DNA from: Blastocystis hominis
Taxonomy: Eukaryota; Sar; Bigyra; Opalinata; Blastocystidae
Assembly (NCBI RefSeq): GCF_000151665.1
Contig: NW_013171867.1
Coordinates: 780,427-844,426, forward strand
Length of the DNA stretch: 64,000 nt
Direction: 5' to 3'
In this document: one piece after another, positions 11,190 to 23,208 of the stretch
How positions within the stretch are numbered: position 1 is the first letter of the stretch
How the letters are laid out: the number at the start of each line of letters is the position of its first letter
Program-made: the position numbers and the translations under genes
Notes under the pieces: model-generated
Seen by the model: only the letters and a program-made list of their open reading frames with translations
Databases searched by the model: none
What the model was told of the DNA's origin: nothing

Positions 11190-13053
11190 CTACCCAAGAG
11201 GCAGCTTCAATTTTCGTTTCTGCTCCTTAGTCAACTTCTTCAGCTTGACGATATTTCGACGTTCATTCATTCGACTCGTCATTCTCTCCATATACTCATC
11301 TCTCTCTGCCTCTCATCCCCGTCCTCCATTCCTACCAAACCGCTTCTTCGCCATCTGCAGCGTTCCCTTCACGATTCTCTTCTCATCGATCCACTTCGCG
11401 TTCCAATTCACATCGCTCTCTTGTTTGGACCGCGTTCGCGAGAAATAACCCTCCGGTCCCTGATGAATCCCCAGCACTCGCTCCGTTACATCGACGAGAA
11501 CGCCGTGCTGGCTCAGAATATACCCCATCATGTAGTTGTCGATCAGGAAGCGAGCGATCACCACAGGGTCCATGTCTTCGAACGAAACCGCGTTGGAGAA
11601 AATGAAGTAATCGGCGCTGCGATAGTCTCGGATTGCGCCAAGCGAAGGAACGAGATTGATCAGATAGGATTCGTAGCGTTTCATGGAGCTGAAATTGACG
11701 GGTTTGGGCGTTTTGAGGCCCCAGACAGTGGAGCTGATTTCGTGCTAGAATGAAAAAAGAAAGAGAATCAATGCCTTTGGGTTGAGCGAGCCTTTCTCGA
11801 CGAGGGCTTCGCATTGCGTTAATGTGTCAAACAGATTGGGAGCGACGAGAATATCGCTGTTGATGAAGCCGACGTAGCGGCTGTGGAATAAAGTCTTCGC
11901 TCTCTCGAGCATGTATTTCATGAAGGGAAGTCGGAATTCGTTCACTCTAAACATTCAATTGGCTTTGAATCGGCACTCGTAATTGGAGTCATACGCGATG
12001 CCCAGAGCGTCACAAGCGCGTTTCACTCGCTTCGAGTTCGTGTAGATGAGAGCTCGGAAGGAGAAGTGGCGCTGGAAGAAGGAGAACATGGCGAGAGTGT
12101 TGTTGGTGGGAAGACTCAGCTCGCGTTTCCCGAAGGTTTCGACGGATGTCACAAGAACGAGCTGAAATGTGTCGTTTGAAAAGGGCTCCGTTCGTTTCGG
12201 AATGGGAGATGAGTTGGAGAAAAGGGAGGAAGAGGGGGTGTGGGAGGGAAGAGAGTGTTGTTTGGGAGGAGAAGAATGAGGCAAAGTCGAGGTTTGGGAT
12301 TGAAGAGTTTGCTTGCGAATTGGTTCAGCTTTGCTGGATCGCAACTTCCACAAATTGGCTTTGGGACTCTTCTTTGGGGGTCGTCTGAAAGAAGCTGATG
12401 TTGCCGCGTTTGCCTTGGCTTCTGCGAGAGAAGGGTCCATAGAAAGAGAGGCTGGATTGCTCATGTCTTCCATTGATTGAGTATTGGATTCAGAGAATTG
12501 TTTAGATGGATCCATCGCATCGTTCATGTTTCCTTCCAATTTCAATTCACTCGCTTCTAAGTTCAACAACCTCCGAACACTTCTACTTTTATCGGACTCG
12601 GAGGGATTGTTATTTAACGTTTTACTACTAAAAGGCATGCTGACGGAAGAAACCCCAGAAGTTGGACTATTCTCTGCAACCTCATTTGCAGGGTTGGCTG
12701 TTACACTCGGTTTTGGTTGCTCGACAATTAGACCCTTCGAAAGTTTGTAGTTGTACACCAATTCCAGAGACTTCTGCTTCCTCTCTTGTATAACACTTTC
12801 TGGCCATCCAAACTGACTTCGATCTTCTCCGAATGTCCAATACTCTCTCTTCGGTTTATGTTTTGGAACAAAACTCTCTTCTGTCGAAATAACCCGAGTA
12901 TCCTTAGAAGGATCTCTCTCAGCCGTGAAGCCTCTGTGCAAATCATAAACTACAGATTTCTAAGTGTCATAGGTTAATGATGAACGATACGAAAAAGGAG
13001 GCAAATATCATAATAGAAAACAATAGAGACAGTTGTCGGAATAACATTTTCAT
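11190..13053 (-). CDS. Type II membrane glycosyltransferase-like protein
   Basis: Five phase-consistent exons (13053-12991, 12959-11977, 11946-11775, 11744-11336, 11305-11190) give 580 aa. Residues 5-21 are a hydrophobic signal anchor after a short basic start, so a Golgi or ER type II protein is likely. A Ser/Pro/Asn-rich stem of about 200 residues follows. The C-terminal half is globular, with hydrophobic strands and an N-S-D-I motif followed by L-V-A-P at about residue 375, which resembles the metal-binding turn of nucleotide-sugar transferases. A later segment (G-V-L-V-D-V-T-E...H-Q-G-P-E-G) also fits such enzymes. Sugar and acceptor are unknown. The third intron (11774-11745) has a GC donor: it begins GCATTG and ends TTCTAG, and splicing it keeps the frame. 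Stop is genomic TAG. Confidence 0.7.
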
Positions 13054-13248
13054 ATCAATTTATAATACACAACACGTTCCAAACCAATACACAGCTTTCT
13101 AGCAAACAGAATAGTTATTTTAGCAATAACTACAAAGATGTGATAATGATAAGGAAAACTATGTCAGACTGACCCAATCCAAAAATCAAACAGATTTCTT
13201 TATTCAAACTAAAAGATACTTTATACTGATCTACAGCGATACTAATCG

Positions 13249-14206
13249 ATGAAACCACCTGAAGATTGCCTCGACGAGTTTCTCTTGTTGAATGAAGGTA
13301 GAGTTGAACGGGCTGTTTGATATTTAGAAGATATTGTCATAGAAAATCTGTTTGATCATATAATAAGTTGTATGAATGTCTTCATAGAGTTTTCCGAAAA
13401 ACAAAGGATTACTTTTTCGAATAAAGTGATATCCTCAATATTGCACATGAAGACAAAAGATCGAGATGCTTTCCTCATAGTGCTTTGTCAAATGAGTGCC
13501 TTACCTTTAGTCTTTCTTCGATCTATACTACAGAAAGGGTCCAATGTCATGTAGAAAAACGGTTCTGCTTATTCTAATCCGTCTAAAGGAGGTTGACGCC
13601 TCACTAGTGTCCTGCGTTCTAAACAGCCGCAGTTCCTGTATGAAGGAGACCAACCACTCTCCCAAAGAGCACGAGCTCTTGCTCCGCCTGTTTCTCAGTT
13701 CCCTCTCTCCCTCGAAAGTCATTGCTGCGATCCATTCTGCTGCCGCCTCGTCTGTGATCCCTACCATCCGCAATCTCTACCACATCCCGGTCTCTCACCT
13801 GCTCTCTGACTATTTGGAGACCGAAAATGGGATTCTAGGCGTGAATTCCGTGGAACTGTTGGAAGAAGTGATCGATCTGTTGCTCCGCGTCAGTCAGCAA
13901 TCAACGCATTATCAGCGAATTCTGATCATTTCGCATCTCTTCAAACGGCTCGATCAAAGAGAGGAGGGTTGCGAATTGGTACTGAACGCGATCGCTTCTG
14001 TCCTGCAGTCGACGTATTACATCTTAACCGAGCCTGAGATCGCGCTGCTGATTCGGTATTACAACTCGAAGTATCAGTCCAGCGTGATTCCCGTTCTTTA
14101 CCGTGTTGTTTTGCGATGTATGGACGATGTGAAGCGAGTGGCGGAGGAATGCGGCAACGTTGAGGCTTCCAAGCTGCAATGGATCGGTCTCACCGCACTC
14201 AAATAG
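13249..14206 (+). CDS. Helical protein of unknown function
   Basis: Starts at ATG 13249; the first exon ends at 13297 and a 30-nt intron runs 13298-13327. The frame then continues to about 13538, and a second long frame covers 13544-14206 with a genomic TAG. The two frames join only if 13540-13555 (GTCCAATGTCATGTAG) is removed as a 16-nt intron, or if there is a base error. The deduced protein of about 300 aa is all-helical, leucine-rich, with no cysteine clusters or membrane segments. It resembles HEAT/ARM-like regulatory proteins only in a general way. Three tandem 3' elements follow. Confidence 0.5.
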
Positions 14207-14252
14207 TCTAGTTGTGTTTTGTATTCAGGCATTCATTTATCGATTTATATCT

Positions 14253-14290
14253 CGTTTGTTCAAAGTTTGTTTGTTCGAAGTTTGTTTGTT
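14253..14290 (+). terminator. Three tandem 3'-end elements, 15-bp period
   Basis: CGTTTGTT at 14253, TGTTTGTT at 14268 and TGTTTGTT at 14283 lie exactly 15 bp apart within a degenerate 15-bp repeat, 47 nt past the stop codon of the upstream gene. Confidence 0.65.
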
Positions 14291-14336
14291 TGATTGATTG
14301 ATCGACTGTTTATTGTTTTATCGAAAACAAACCCAG

Positions 14337-16804
14337 TTACAATAATGATGATGAATCCAGTTCATACAAAGAACTCGCAAAGTTTCCTTGTTTATAAAGA
14401 TGGGTGGACGCAATCGTCAAATTCCGTCCTGATGCCTCTGCGAATTCATTCAAGCTCTGAATCTCCGAAAAGCACGTTCCTCCCACGATATAGCAGATTA
14501 TCGGCTCCCCCGTTATCGTCGTCGGCTTCGGCGCGGGTTTTCCGTACCATTCCACTTCTCCCTTCTTCTCCACCGCTTTCTTCGACAGCATTTTCGTGCT
14601 CCGCATGTTGCCTCGCACGCTCCGACTCAGATCCTGACCGATGATTCCTTGCACCACATGATCGCCCGAGTCGTACAGCGCGAATTTCGTCGGCGGCAGC
14701 GCGTTCGTCGCCAGATCCTACGCTTCACCCGCTTCACTCGTCCCCACATTCAGCAAAAATCGAATCTGGCTTTCATACCGCGTTGTCATCAGCTGCGTGG
14801 TCTTCTGTAACTGCTTCGCCTACCTCAAAACCCGATCTCAAACCGTACTTGGCGAGCATATTCCTTGGTGTCCAATCGCTGCTTCATCGGCTACAATTCA
14901 TTTCGAATTTCAATTCCAACCTGCGCAAGATTCACATTCAAAAGCTTCAAATTTTGCACCAGAGAGTAATCGCCCATCGGCAATCCGCTCTGCTGGAAGA
15001 GCCGTCGCTGCGTATCAGAATCGAGACCCCGAGCGATCGCGTACATCAGGATCAATCGCCGCTTGTCCTGCATGCTACACGTCATTCAACGGCTTTGGCA
15101 CAAACGTGATTTCGCTTGCGAGCACTGCGTCCAGTTCCGCAAGCAGCTTTTCTCTAGAAAAAAAGGGAAACGTGGAAACTCTACTGGGACGGAGTGGATC
15201 CAGCATCGTCGCATCCAGTCAGAATGATCTGTTCCTTTTCGTGAAGATCTCAAGCCAGAGCTACGAGAGGAATCAGCCGATTGAGCGCGTGATCGCGGAA
15301 CAGGTCGATACACATACGACTGATCGTGACGTGCAGCGCAAACAAATCGTTCCGCTGCTTTCTCTCCGGCAGCGTTTTGATCAGATTTCCGATATCCTGA
15401 ATGGAATTCTACGGAAAACCTTGCGATCGTCGCTCACTTTGCTCTCTTCCTTCTCGGCCTGAAACACCTCCACCGCCTTATTAATCCATACTGCAACTCA
15501 CTCGACGATTCCTTCCCTACCCGCCGTGTTCTGAATGTGTTCGTATTTATACGCTTCCCAAATCCGATCCTGCGAATTCAGCAGGACTGTTCGCGACTTG
15601 TCTTCGCCGGAGCGCGATCGATACTCGAACTACGCGTCAGACCGCAGCGACTCGCTCACTTCGCCGCCTTCTCCGACAGGGAGCAGATCCATCACCATGG
15701 GCTATGAATGGATTGGTGGGTTTGAACTGTACTTCGTAGGTAATGGGATGCATGAGTGGAATCAACGGATCTACGGTGCGATCCACCAAGAAGAGAAGCC
15801 CCTTTTCGTGAAGTTGACCGCCGATCGCGATGTGTTGTTCGATCTAGGGATGAGCCAACCGACTCGATTCCACAGATTGATAAAAGAGATCGGCGATTCG
15901 GTCACAAGGATAGCAGTTATAGTAGTGAATGTGAGGCTTGATGCCCAGATTCACGCAGATATCCACGAGCTTTCATTGAGAAGGAGGCGGATTCCTACAC
16001 TGCTGGCAATTTGTTGGAGCACCGAATCATTGCGAACGCTGCCCCAGATGTCGGAGAGCGCGGTGGGGATATCTGGAGTGGAGATAAGGAAGAGAGAAAT
16101 ACTGGACAACGCGAGATTGGGCTCCTCGACGTGATAGTTCATGTGGATAAACTTGGTGTTCTGGGATCAAACGATGAAAGAAAAGGGTACCACCAAGCGC
16201 TTTCGAAGCACTTTGTTGTCGAGAATTCGAGTAGAAAGGTCTTCTGTTAGATCTGAATAGATAAAAAAAATAAAACAAGGAAACCTCCTTTGAAACGTAG
16301 TGCCACCTTGTCATACAAAACGGTTTCTCCACTCTGATCCTCCATTCCGCAGTAGGTGATTCTACAACAGAAACGGAAATAGGAATATACCGGTCAATAC
16401 AACCCTCAGCACCGATAAACGACTTGATCTCCTTAAAATCCTGAAGTTTGAATTCTGTCACATTCCCATACCTCCAATATCAAGGAAACATTATTACTTG
16501 TGGGCTCAACAAAATAAATGGCACAAACTCCCGGAACATAGTCTCTTTTTGATTCGATGTGTTCTAATACTATTTATAAAACCGAGTAAGTGCTAGGATA
16601 CAGATACAACCGTTATCAAAAAGGGCGAACTGTCCACAAACAGAATTTACTAACGACATCGTCGTATTGTCCAAGATAAGAATGAAATTCTCCTTTTCTG
16701 GTAGACCGATCACTTGGTCCAGAATTACTACAATTCAGGCATATAAATAGCAATATACTATCTTTACTGACGGAGCCTATTGTCTTTATCTCTTCTGCAC
16801 TCAT
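14337..16804 (-). CDS. Sec1/Munc18-family vesicle fusion protein
   Basis: Spread over about ten small exons between ATG 16804-16802 and a genomic TAA at 14339-14337. Recognisable SM-family blocks in order: a segment A-I-Y-F-V-E-P-T-S-N-N-V near 16530 (the family's I-Y-F-x-x-P-T-x-x-N-V); D-I-C-V-N-L-G-I-K-P-H-I near 15950 (the L-C-x-x-L-G-x-x-P block); D-K-R-R-L-I-L-M-Y-A near 15060; and near the C-terminus C-Y-I-V-G-G-T with an E three residues on, at about 14500. Such proteins bind syntaxin SNAREs and promote membrane fusion. The order of blocks fits SLY1, VPS45 or Sec1 subfamilies, which I cannot separate. Some middle exon joins are uncertain; introns at 16490-16470, 16380-16355 and 16190-16160 are visible. 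Confidence 0.65.
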
Positions 16805-16838
16805 AATTTACAGATTCTGTCAACAAAACACGAGATAT

Positions 16839-17066
16839 CTAATAGTCGTTCAAGTGAATGCAACCGCGGGGATCCTTTGAAAAGTGTGGGATGATGTTGT
16901 AAGAATACTCTTGGAGTGATTGTATAAGAAATGAAAGCGGTGAATAATCAAATTGAAACGGATGATGGGAAGAGGCAGGCGACGAAGATTTAGGAATGGA
17001 GGAAAAATGGAAAAATTCAACGAAGAAGGGTAGTAGGAAAGGGGGATGTTGTAAGAACAGTAGCAT
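16839..17066 (-). CDS. Possible last exon of an unknown gene
   Basis: A minus-strand frame ends with a charged, non-repetitive C-terminus and genomic TAG (16841-16839). It is followed by a TGTTTTGT element with a T five nt upstream, the local 3'-end pattern. Codons from about 16950 read as a plausible soluble protein. Upstream exons could not be joined, and a larger gene may extend to about 17500. No family recognised. Confidence 0.3.
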   Translation of the reverse strand: MLLFLQHPPFLLPFFVEFFHFSSIPKSSSPASSHHPFQFDYSPLSFLIQSLQEYSYNIIPHFSKDPRGCIHLNDY

Positions 17067-17344
17067 CGCTGTTTGAGAGCGTTCGTTGTTCGGTAGTTTC
17101 CATTTTTGAATTCATCACTGGTAAGGAAGCTGCAATTGATTTGGAAGAGAATAATACACCAGGTAACTTCAAATATAGAAAGGAACAATAATATCAGCTG
17201 TTGGAAGTATTTAAAAACGTTGGTGCTAGAAAAGTGTCTGGTACTGAATGTACTTGGATCAACAATGATTGCAACCAGAGAAATCGTACATGTTCGTAAG
17301 TGTGGCTGGAAAGGGAGTGAAACGAAATAGGCTTTGTGTTTATA

Positions 17345-18681
17345 GTGAAGGAAAATAGAAGGATTGGAATCGAATCAGAATAGAGAGAGAAGAAAGGAAA
17401 TCGTTTGTTCATTGGCATTAGGCAGTGAAAATAAGAAACAACTGCAAAGCAGTACGTTTGATAAACAAGGAGATTAGGAATAGGATTCCAATAGAAATTA
17501 GGCTGCACTAATAACTTCACTTGAGTGTTTCGGAAGCACCATCAGCAATGGAGCATTGCTTGGACAGGAGATTCCGTGTTGAACTGCCCTTCTCAAAAAA
17601 TGGGAATAGAACGAATTACAATACATCGCGTGTGATTATTACAAAATAGATTTGATATTTGATCTATTGAGTGAAAATGATAACTAATAGATTGAGAAGA
17701 GTAATATAATAAATAATGTTGAAGAAATGAGTTTATATCGTAATCAGGAAACGAACTGGATGTGACCAGCTTAATGTTGAAAAAAGAATAATGATGACAT
17801 TAAGAATATATATATCATAGATTCGAAATGAAACTACAAATCGCATACATTATCATTCCCACAACAATAATACTCATGAGTTAAAAGAGTGAGTGGGTAC
17901 ATGGATCGGCAATACAAACGAAGAATGTATTCTAAAACGTTTTTTAATTAACAAAATAGATTTATGATATATCTAAAGAACTGTAATTTCTATATATAAT
18001 TAAAAATAAATGTTGTTATGAATTCAATCAAATATCTTGTTGTAAAGATTATATTATCGTAGTTTTACAATTGGATAAATCTCAACTTCATGAGGTTCAA
18101 TTGTCAGTACTATAAATTCCACTCTAAAATGAAAAGGGCATCCATATACACACAGATTGAATGGAAACAACAAATTCCATATAAATATTTACCTTCATTC
18201 CTAGAAATGCTCACAGAAAATATGATAAAAAAGCCATTAAAAGAAATCTACCACAATTATGGAAGAGGCTTAAATATCGTTTCTAATCCATTGAAAATGT
18301 ACAGTATAACTAATATCTATTATGAAAAATGAGCCAAACTCATATGTATTGGTGTAACGTGGGTATAGTTCACCAAATCCTTATTTTAATTCATGTCTCA
18401 CAATGAGATATAAGAAAAAACAAATAGCATTTAATTATCCTCCTTCTCTATATTAATTCAGTAATCTCACATTCCATAGAACTCAACTATTTCACTCCTA
18501 AGTCCAAATTCTACATATAACATAGTGATTCAAAAACTGTTCGATTGTCGTATATTCACAATCTATGAAAAAAGAAGGGAGTTTCATTCATTTGTTCCCA
18601 ACCTTTTCTTTGTACAAAAATGAGCCATCTTTCTACATTAATATTCATTATTTATTTATTTATATTTATACAAGTTAAGAA
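17345..18681. other. AT-rich intergenic stretch
   Basis: Over 1.3 kb of AT-rich sequence with only short ORFs lacking protein-like composition. No tRNA, no repeat unit longer than a few bases and no 5S-like sequence seen. It immediately precedes the peroxiredoxin start codon. Confidence 0.5.
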
Positions 18682-19293
18682 ATGCCCGTCACGATTCGTC
18701 AAACTGCTCCCAACTTTTGTTTGAATGGAGCTCAAGGAACTGAAACAATTTCCAATATTTCGCTTGATAACTACAAGGGAAAGTGGGTAATTCTGTTGTT
18801 CTACCCCATGGATTGGACTTTCGTTTGTCCCACCGAAATATTCGCTTATAATGATGCTGCTGACAAGTTGGCTGCAGTGAACACTGTGGTGCTTGGAATT
18901 TCTGGAGATTCTCCTTATACTCATTTGAGTTGGTTGAAGGCATCCCGTTCTGAGGGTGGACTGGGTGGTCTTATCAATATTCCGTTGCTTTCGGATGTGA
19001 CTCGTGAGACGATGAAGAACTATGGAGTATACAATGAAGATAAATCGGGTTTGGATTATGCTCAAGCTTTCCGAGGATTGTTCTTGATCGATCCGAATCA
19101 GAAAATCCGTCATATTTATATAAATGATAATGGAGTTGGTCGTAGTGTGGATGAAACGATCCGTGTGATCAAGGGACTTCAGTTCAGTGATGTACACGGA
19201 GAAGTCTGTCCTGCGAACTGGCACGAAGGTGATAAAACTTTCGTTCCTAACAATGCAGGAATCTCGAAGTTCTTGGTGAATTTGAAGAAGTAA
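18682..19293 (+). CDS. 2-Cys peroxiredoxin (AhpC/Prx1 type)
   Basis: Single-exon gene of 203 aa. It reduces hydrogen and alkyl peroxides using thioredoxin-like donors. The peroxidatic cysteine lies in the F-Y-P-x-D-W-T-F-V-C-P-T-E motif near residue 48. The resolving cysteine is in G-E-V-C-P-A-N-W near residue 172, and the C-terminal YF-type tail of sensitive eukaryotic forms is absent: the protein ends soon after V-P-N-N-A-G. The catalytic arginine in the D-V-T-R-E segment is present. No targeting sequence, so cytosolic. It may protect this anaerobic or microaerophilic cell from oxygen stress. Genomic TAA, followed by the 3' element at 19325-19332. Confidence 0.95.
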   Translation: MPVTIRQTAPNFCLNGAQGTETISNISLDNYKGKWVILLFYPMDWTFVCPTEIFAYNDAADKLAAVNTVVLGISGDSPYTHLSWLKASRSEGGLGGLINIPLLSDVTRETMKNYGVYNEDKSGLDYAQAFRGLFLIDPNQKIRHIYINDNGVGRSVDETIRVIKGLQFSDVHGEVCPANWHEGDKTFVPNNAGISKFLVNLKK

Positions 19294-19324
19294 AAATACT
19301 AAATGTGTGATATGATAGCATTTT

Positions 19325-19332
19325 TGTTTGTT
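19325..19332 (+). terminator. TGTTTGTT 3'-end element
   Basis: Perfect motif inside TTTTTGTTTGTTTG, 31 nt past the peroxiredoxin stop. Confidence 0.65.
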
Positions 19333-19471
19333 TGAAAACACAACACTGGCATTATTTGTTCTGGATTCCAGTTGATACAGAATCAGAAATGGATACTCAA
19401 AATATGTGAATGAATGAGTAAGTAATGGTAAGAATGTGATATTTATATAGGTAATTGAATAAAAATGAAAT

Positions 19472-19589
19472 GAGAACGGCCATATCTGATGGAAAGCGCC
19501 CTAACCCGTCCGATCTAGGAAGGTAAGTCATCACGAGTCGAGTTAGTACCAGTGTGGGTGACTCGCTGAGAAGTCTCGATGCTGTTCTT
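19472..19589 (+). rRNA. 5S ribosomal RNA, copy 1
   Basis: A 118-nt segment with the canonical 5S layout: ACGGCCAUA near the 5' end, the internal control region GGAAGsUAAG, UUAGUACCAGUGUGGGUGACUCGCUG, and complementary termini (GAGAAC with GUUCUU). A T-run follows as RNA polymerase III terminator. The internal GGAAGGTAAG differs from copy 2 and from the usual GGAAGCTAAG at position 19523 (G for C). A TATA-like TTTATATAGG sits about 30-22 bp upstream. Confidence 0.93.
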
Positions 19590-19750
19590 TTACTATTTTA
19601 TTCTAATTCCTTTTTTTCCATTCTATTCCGTTCTATTCTATTTTTCACTTTTCGATTTTTTCACCTATTTTTTCCACGCATTTTATCATCCATTGTTATT
19701 ATTATTAAACCAAACCATTATCTCATTCACTCACTCACTCACTAACTGAT

Positions 19751-19779
19751 TGATTTGTTGATAAAAGAAGAATAGAAAT
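19751..19779 (+). repeat. 29-bp direct repeat flanking the element (left copy)
   Basis: Matches 39349-39377 at 27 of 29 positions. It lies 32 bp outside the left inverted repeat; its partner lies 35 bp outside the right one. Confidence 0.6.
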
Positions 19780-19811
19780 ATAAAAAAAGGAAAGAATCGA
19801 GGTAATAACGC

Positions 19812-20041
19812 ATTGACACCTATTGCGCGAATTTCTTTCGTCCTTTTTCGACCAAAGTCACCCCTCAGATCCCGTTAACTGCGAATTGGCCGTTCGAAGT
19901 CTCTTTTCAGATCCTATCTTCCACGCTCGCTGTTGCTGACCCTGGACAACTGGTAGTTTTCACCCTTCATAAGAAATTAGGTGCGAAATTCTAATCTTAG
20001 CTTATTCTGCTCACCCCACTGATTATGGTAATTAGAGTAAG
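19812..20041 (+). repeat. Left terminal inverted repeat
   Basis: Aligns to the reverse complement of 39074-39313 over its whole length with gaps, at roughly 70% identity. Strong blocks include CCTTTTTCG, CGCTGTTG-TGACCCTGGACAAC, ATAAGAAAT, CTTATT-TGCTCACCCC and TTATGGTAA. The strict outer boundary is uncertain because the copies have diverged. Confidence 0.8.
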
Positions 20042-20043
20042 CC

Positions 20044-21767
20044 ATGCACTACTCCATGCTCATTCAAGGTTCACCTAGTAAAGGCACGTTCGAATGGATC
20101 AACCCTTACAAGTATCGGAATCCCTACATCACTTCTATGACTGTCCTGTTCACACCCAATCAAGTCATGTTCAACAATGTGGATTCTACTAATGTAATCA
20201 CGAACTCCAATGACGAGGAGCTAACGATTCCTCCTGGATACTACATGATCGGTCAAATCATTGCCATCCTCAACACCATGACTGATACTACATTCTCGAT
20301 ATATACGAAGGCTTCGAGTAATGGGTGTATTTATATCCAGTTCACACACATCATCGATTTCACCAATGCTCCGGATATTCGAGAAATCCTCAGTTTGGAA
20401 AGGCGAGCAGTCATTCTACCCGCTTCGTTCTATGGATCGAACGTGATTGATATCATGCGAAATCGCCAAGTGATCCAAGTGTACTCATCGATTGTGCGTT
20501 CCTCCGATCTGAGGATTGCCAACCAGAACAACAACCTGCTCACCACAATGATCATTGACGATCCCGAGGTTAATTATCTCCGCACCGTGGAAAACATCTG
20601 CATTCCAATGATAACCCGATTCGATCGATTGATGTTCCTGTTCCGCAATATGGATGGTAATATCATGTGATTGAACGGCGAATTCGAACTCCAGTTGACG
20701 ATCGAAGATGTGTGCGATCAAGTGCCTTCCTCAATTCTACCGATGAACCAGTTGAGTATGATGGAAGTGTTCGATAATACTACGAAGAAGGAAGTGAAAC
20801 TGGACAATCCTCTATCATTCGATCACTGTTCCATCTCGTCTGTGTCACTCTATACCGATTTCGTGTTGCACAACGTACCATCCGATCAAGTGATATTAAT
20901 CGATGCGAGGACATCCACACACGAGGTGTTAATACCCAGAGGAGCCTACGATATTGAAATGATCATTGCAATGTTGAATGCAAGTGATGCCCTGTTCGAA
21001 TTGGTGTATAGAGGCGAGAACGCCTTCCATATCACAGTGAATCATTTTTGCACGATCGATTTCACTCGTGCTCCCTAGATCCAATCGATCCTCGGATTCG
21101 AATCGAGTGTGCTGGTGAAAGGACTGGACAATCCACGACAATACTTCCTGAGTACCTCGTGTAACCAGATAGTGGTGTTGGCGAACGGCGAGACCTCCCT
21201 TGTCCTATCGATGCCTACTGATACTACACGTTCTCCCAGTTCATCGAGGCTGTGGGCAACGAAATGGACAAGGTACTTCCCTCGTATCGATGCCGATCAA
21301 TGATAACAACCAGGCATACTTGGTCTCCGAGAATGCTCAATCGGTCGACCTGAGTGGTGCATCCGACATTGCGAACATCCTGAAGCTGGAAGGCTTACTG
21401 ACAACTACTACTACTGTCGCGAGTGAACCCTACGACATCACGAATGGCATGAGTGTGATCCGAGTCTACAGTAGTATCAATGCTCAAACATTCGGTCTCA
21501 AGAGTCCGCTGATCGATAACCTGATTCATGTATCGATGGGACTGAACAACATGATCACCTGGGACAACCTATCGATCGATGTGATTGAACAATCGAACCT
21601 GGATTCCATTGATTGGGTACTGACAGACGCGAATGACCGTCCGATCTCATTGAATTCCAATGTGTACATCTCATTCACGATATCTTGGAAGTACAACTTC
21701 AGTAAGGTATTCAAGAAGATAGATATCAATGTCTATCTTCTATATATATACATATATCTATATATCT
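20044..21767 (+). pseudogene. Element structural-type gene, copy A (disrupted)
   Basis: Starts 3 bp inside the left inverted repeat. One frame continues to about 21230 with two internal stops (TGA 20668-20670, TAG 21076-21078), then shifts near 21230-21310. The 570-residue product has three repeats of a domain of about 190 residues, each with a P-x-G-x-Y followed by I-I-A-x-L-N, an F, an N/H segment and I-D-F-T/L-S-x-A-x-D-I-x-x-I-L-x-L-E. Copy B at 30780 is about 60-70% alike over the first two domains. A virion fibre- or penton-like role is a guess from position; I do not recognise a named family. Confidence 0.65.
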
Positions 21768-21769
21768 GA

Positions 21770-23124
21770 AAAGTAATAGTTTGATTGTTGCCTCCAACAA
21801 ATAATCAGCCAGATATGTCTCACAGCTTGATATTGGACAACTACTCATTCCCATAGAGTCCATTCTTATGGATTTCAGCTTTATCATCAACAATACTGAT
21901 ATCACTATTAGTGAGTAATTCTATTCATCCTAATGAGTTGGGAACCAAAGCATTTCACTTTCATCAACCAACTCAAACAGCAAGTATTATGTATGCTATT
22001 GTTATTCATGCTCGTAATAGAACAACATTGTGAATCACTTTGTATCCCTATTGAAGTGGTGTACAATTCGATCCTTCCTTTAAATAGGAGATATTCTGCA
22101 TTATTTGGCAGGTGGGGGATACTATATGGGTTAGAATAAGGGATAGTATTCTCTGGCAATATAACAAACTCTGATAGGTTCAGAGTGCATCAAAACGACA
22201 AAAACTGGACACCAACTATCGAAAAACCTAGAAACAGTGGAATATGAATATATCTCTATTTGTTCGTATAAAATATATTATGTATTCTACCTTATTTTGC
22301 TCAGTTCTTCAACGACACACCCACCTTTCTCACAAACTCTACTATTCGATTCTACTATACACATATCACATATTATTACTATAAATGATAACCCAAAAAC
22401 TGCTTATCGCTAGCTTTTCCATTTTCATTCCTATCATCATATTCTACATACCCTATTTCTTTCTATCCCATCTAGAGTAGATTCCAAATGAATAGAACGA
22501 AAAACAAAACGCTTCCACTGGAAACAACACTCTTCGATCTATTCATTCCACAATATCCCATTTCCGCTCATCTCCTTCCACTTCACAGTAAAAACAACTC
22601 CCTCCCTATTCGAAATCTATTCTTCCACTCATACCCAATTTCAATACTATTTTCACAATTGCACAATTCTTCTTTATTTTAGAAATCATTTGTTTTACAA
22701 TAAAAGCTATTAGCTTCGTCTTACTGGGTTTGAATGTATTCAAAATTTGGAATTGGACTTGTATGTCCTGTCTTTTGTTTTGTTTTCGGACTTCTATGTG
22801 TTTTTGTGTGTTGTGTTATGGGAGTGTAAGTATTGTAGCTGGGATGGGTTCTGTCGTCAAGTTGGTGTGTTTGAAGAAGCTAGTGTAGTGTGCGCTATTG
22901 TTACTTTGACTAAACTGTGTGTGTGAGATATGCATCGTGAACGCATTCAATACCATAATGGCAGTGGACCCTGGTTCCATTTTTGCTGTGTGGAGTGTGT
23001 TCTGAGTGAGGAATTTCTGTAGTTCAAACTGTACAACGTGGCGAACCCATTCATGCCATGTGGGACCGCGGATACATGGAGATAACTTGCAACGTGGGAG
23101 GTATCTGGTACAGGCACGACGTTC
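21770..23124. other. AT-rich stretch, no gene seen
   Basis: About 1.35 kb with only short ORFs. Starts with a (TATATATATC)-like run at 21740-21766. Nothing supports coding. Confidence 0.45.
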
Positions 23125-23208
23125 TTGCCTAGGATATCTGTTCTGTTTCTCGTATTTTCATTTTCATATTGTGAGGTGGTAGAGTGTGGTAGAGAGAACG
23201 GATTTGCG

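Noticed and set aside
17106-17520. Plus- and minus-strand ORFs in the AT-rich gap before peroxiredoxin
   Set aside because: Several mutually exclusive exon chains could be drawn, none with phase consistency over more than two exons or a recognisable motif.
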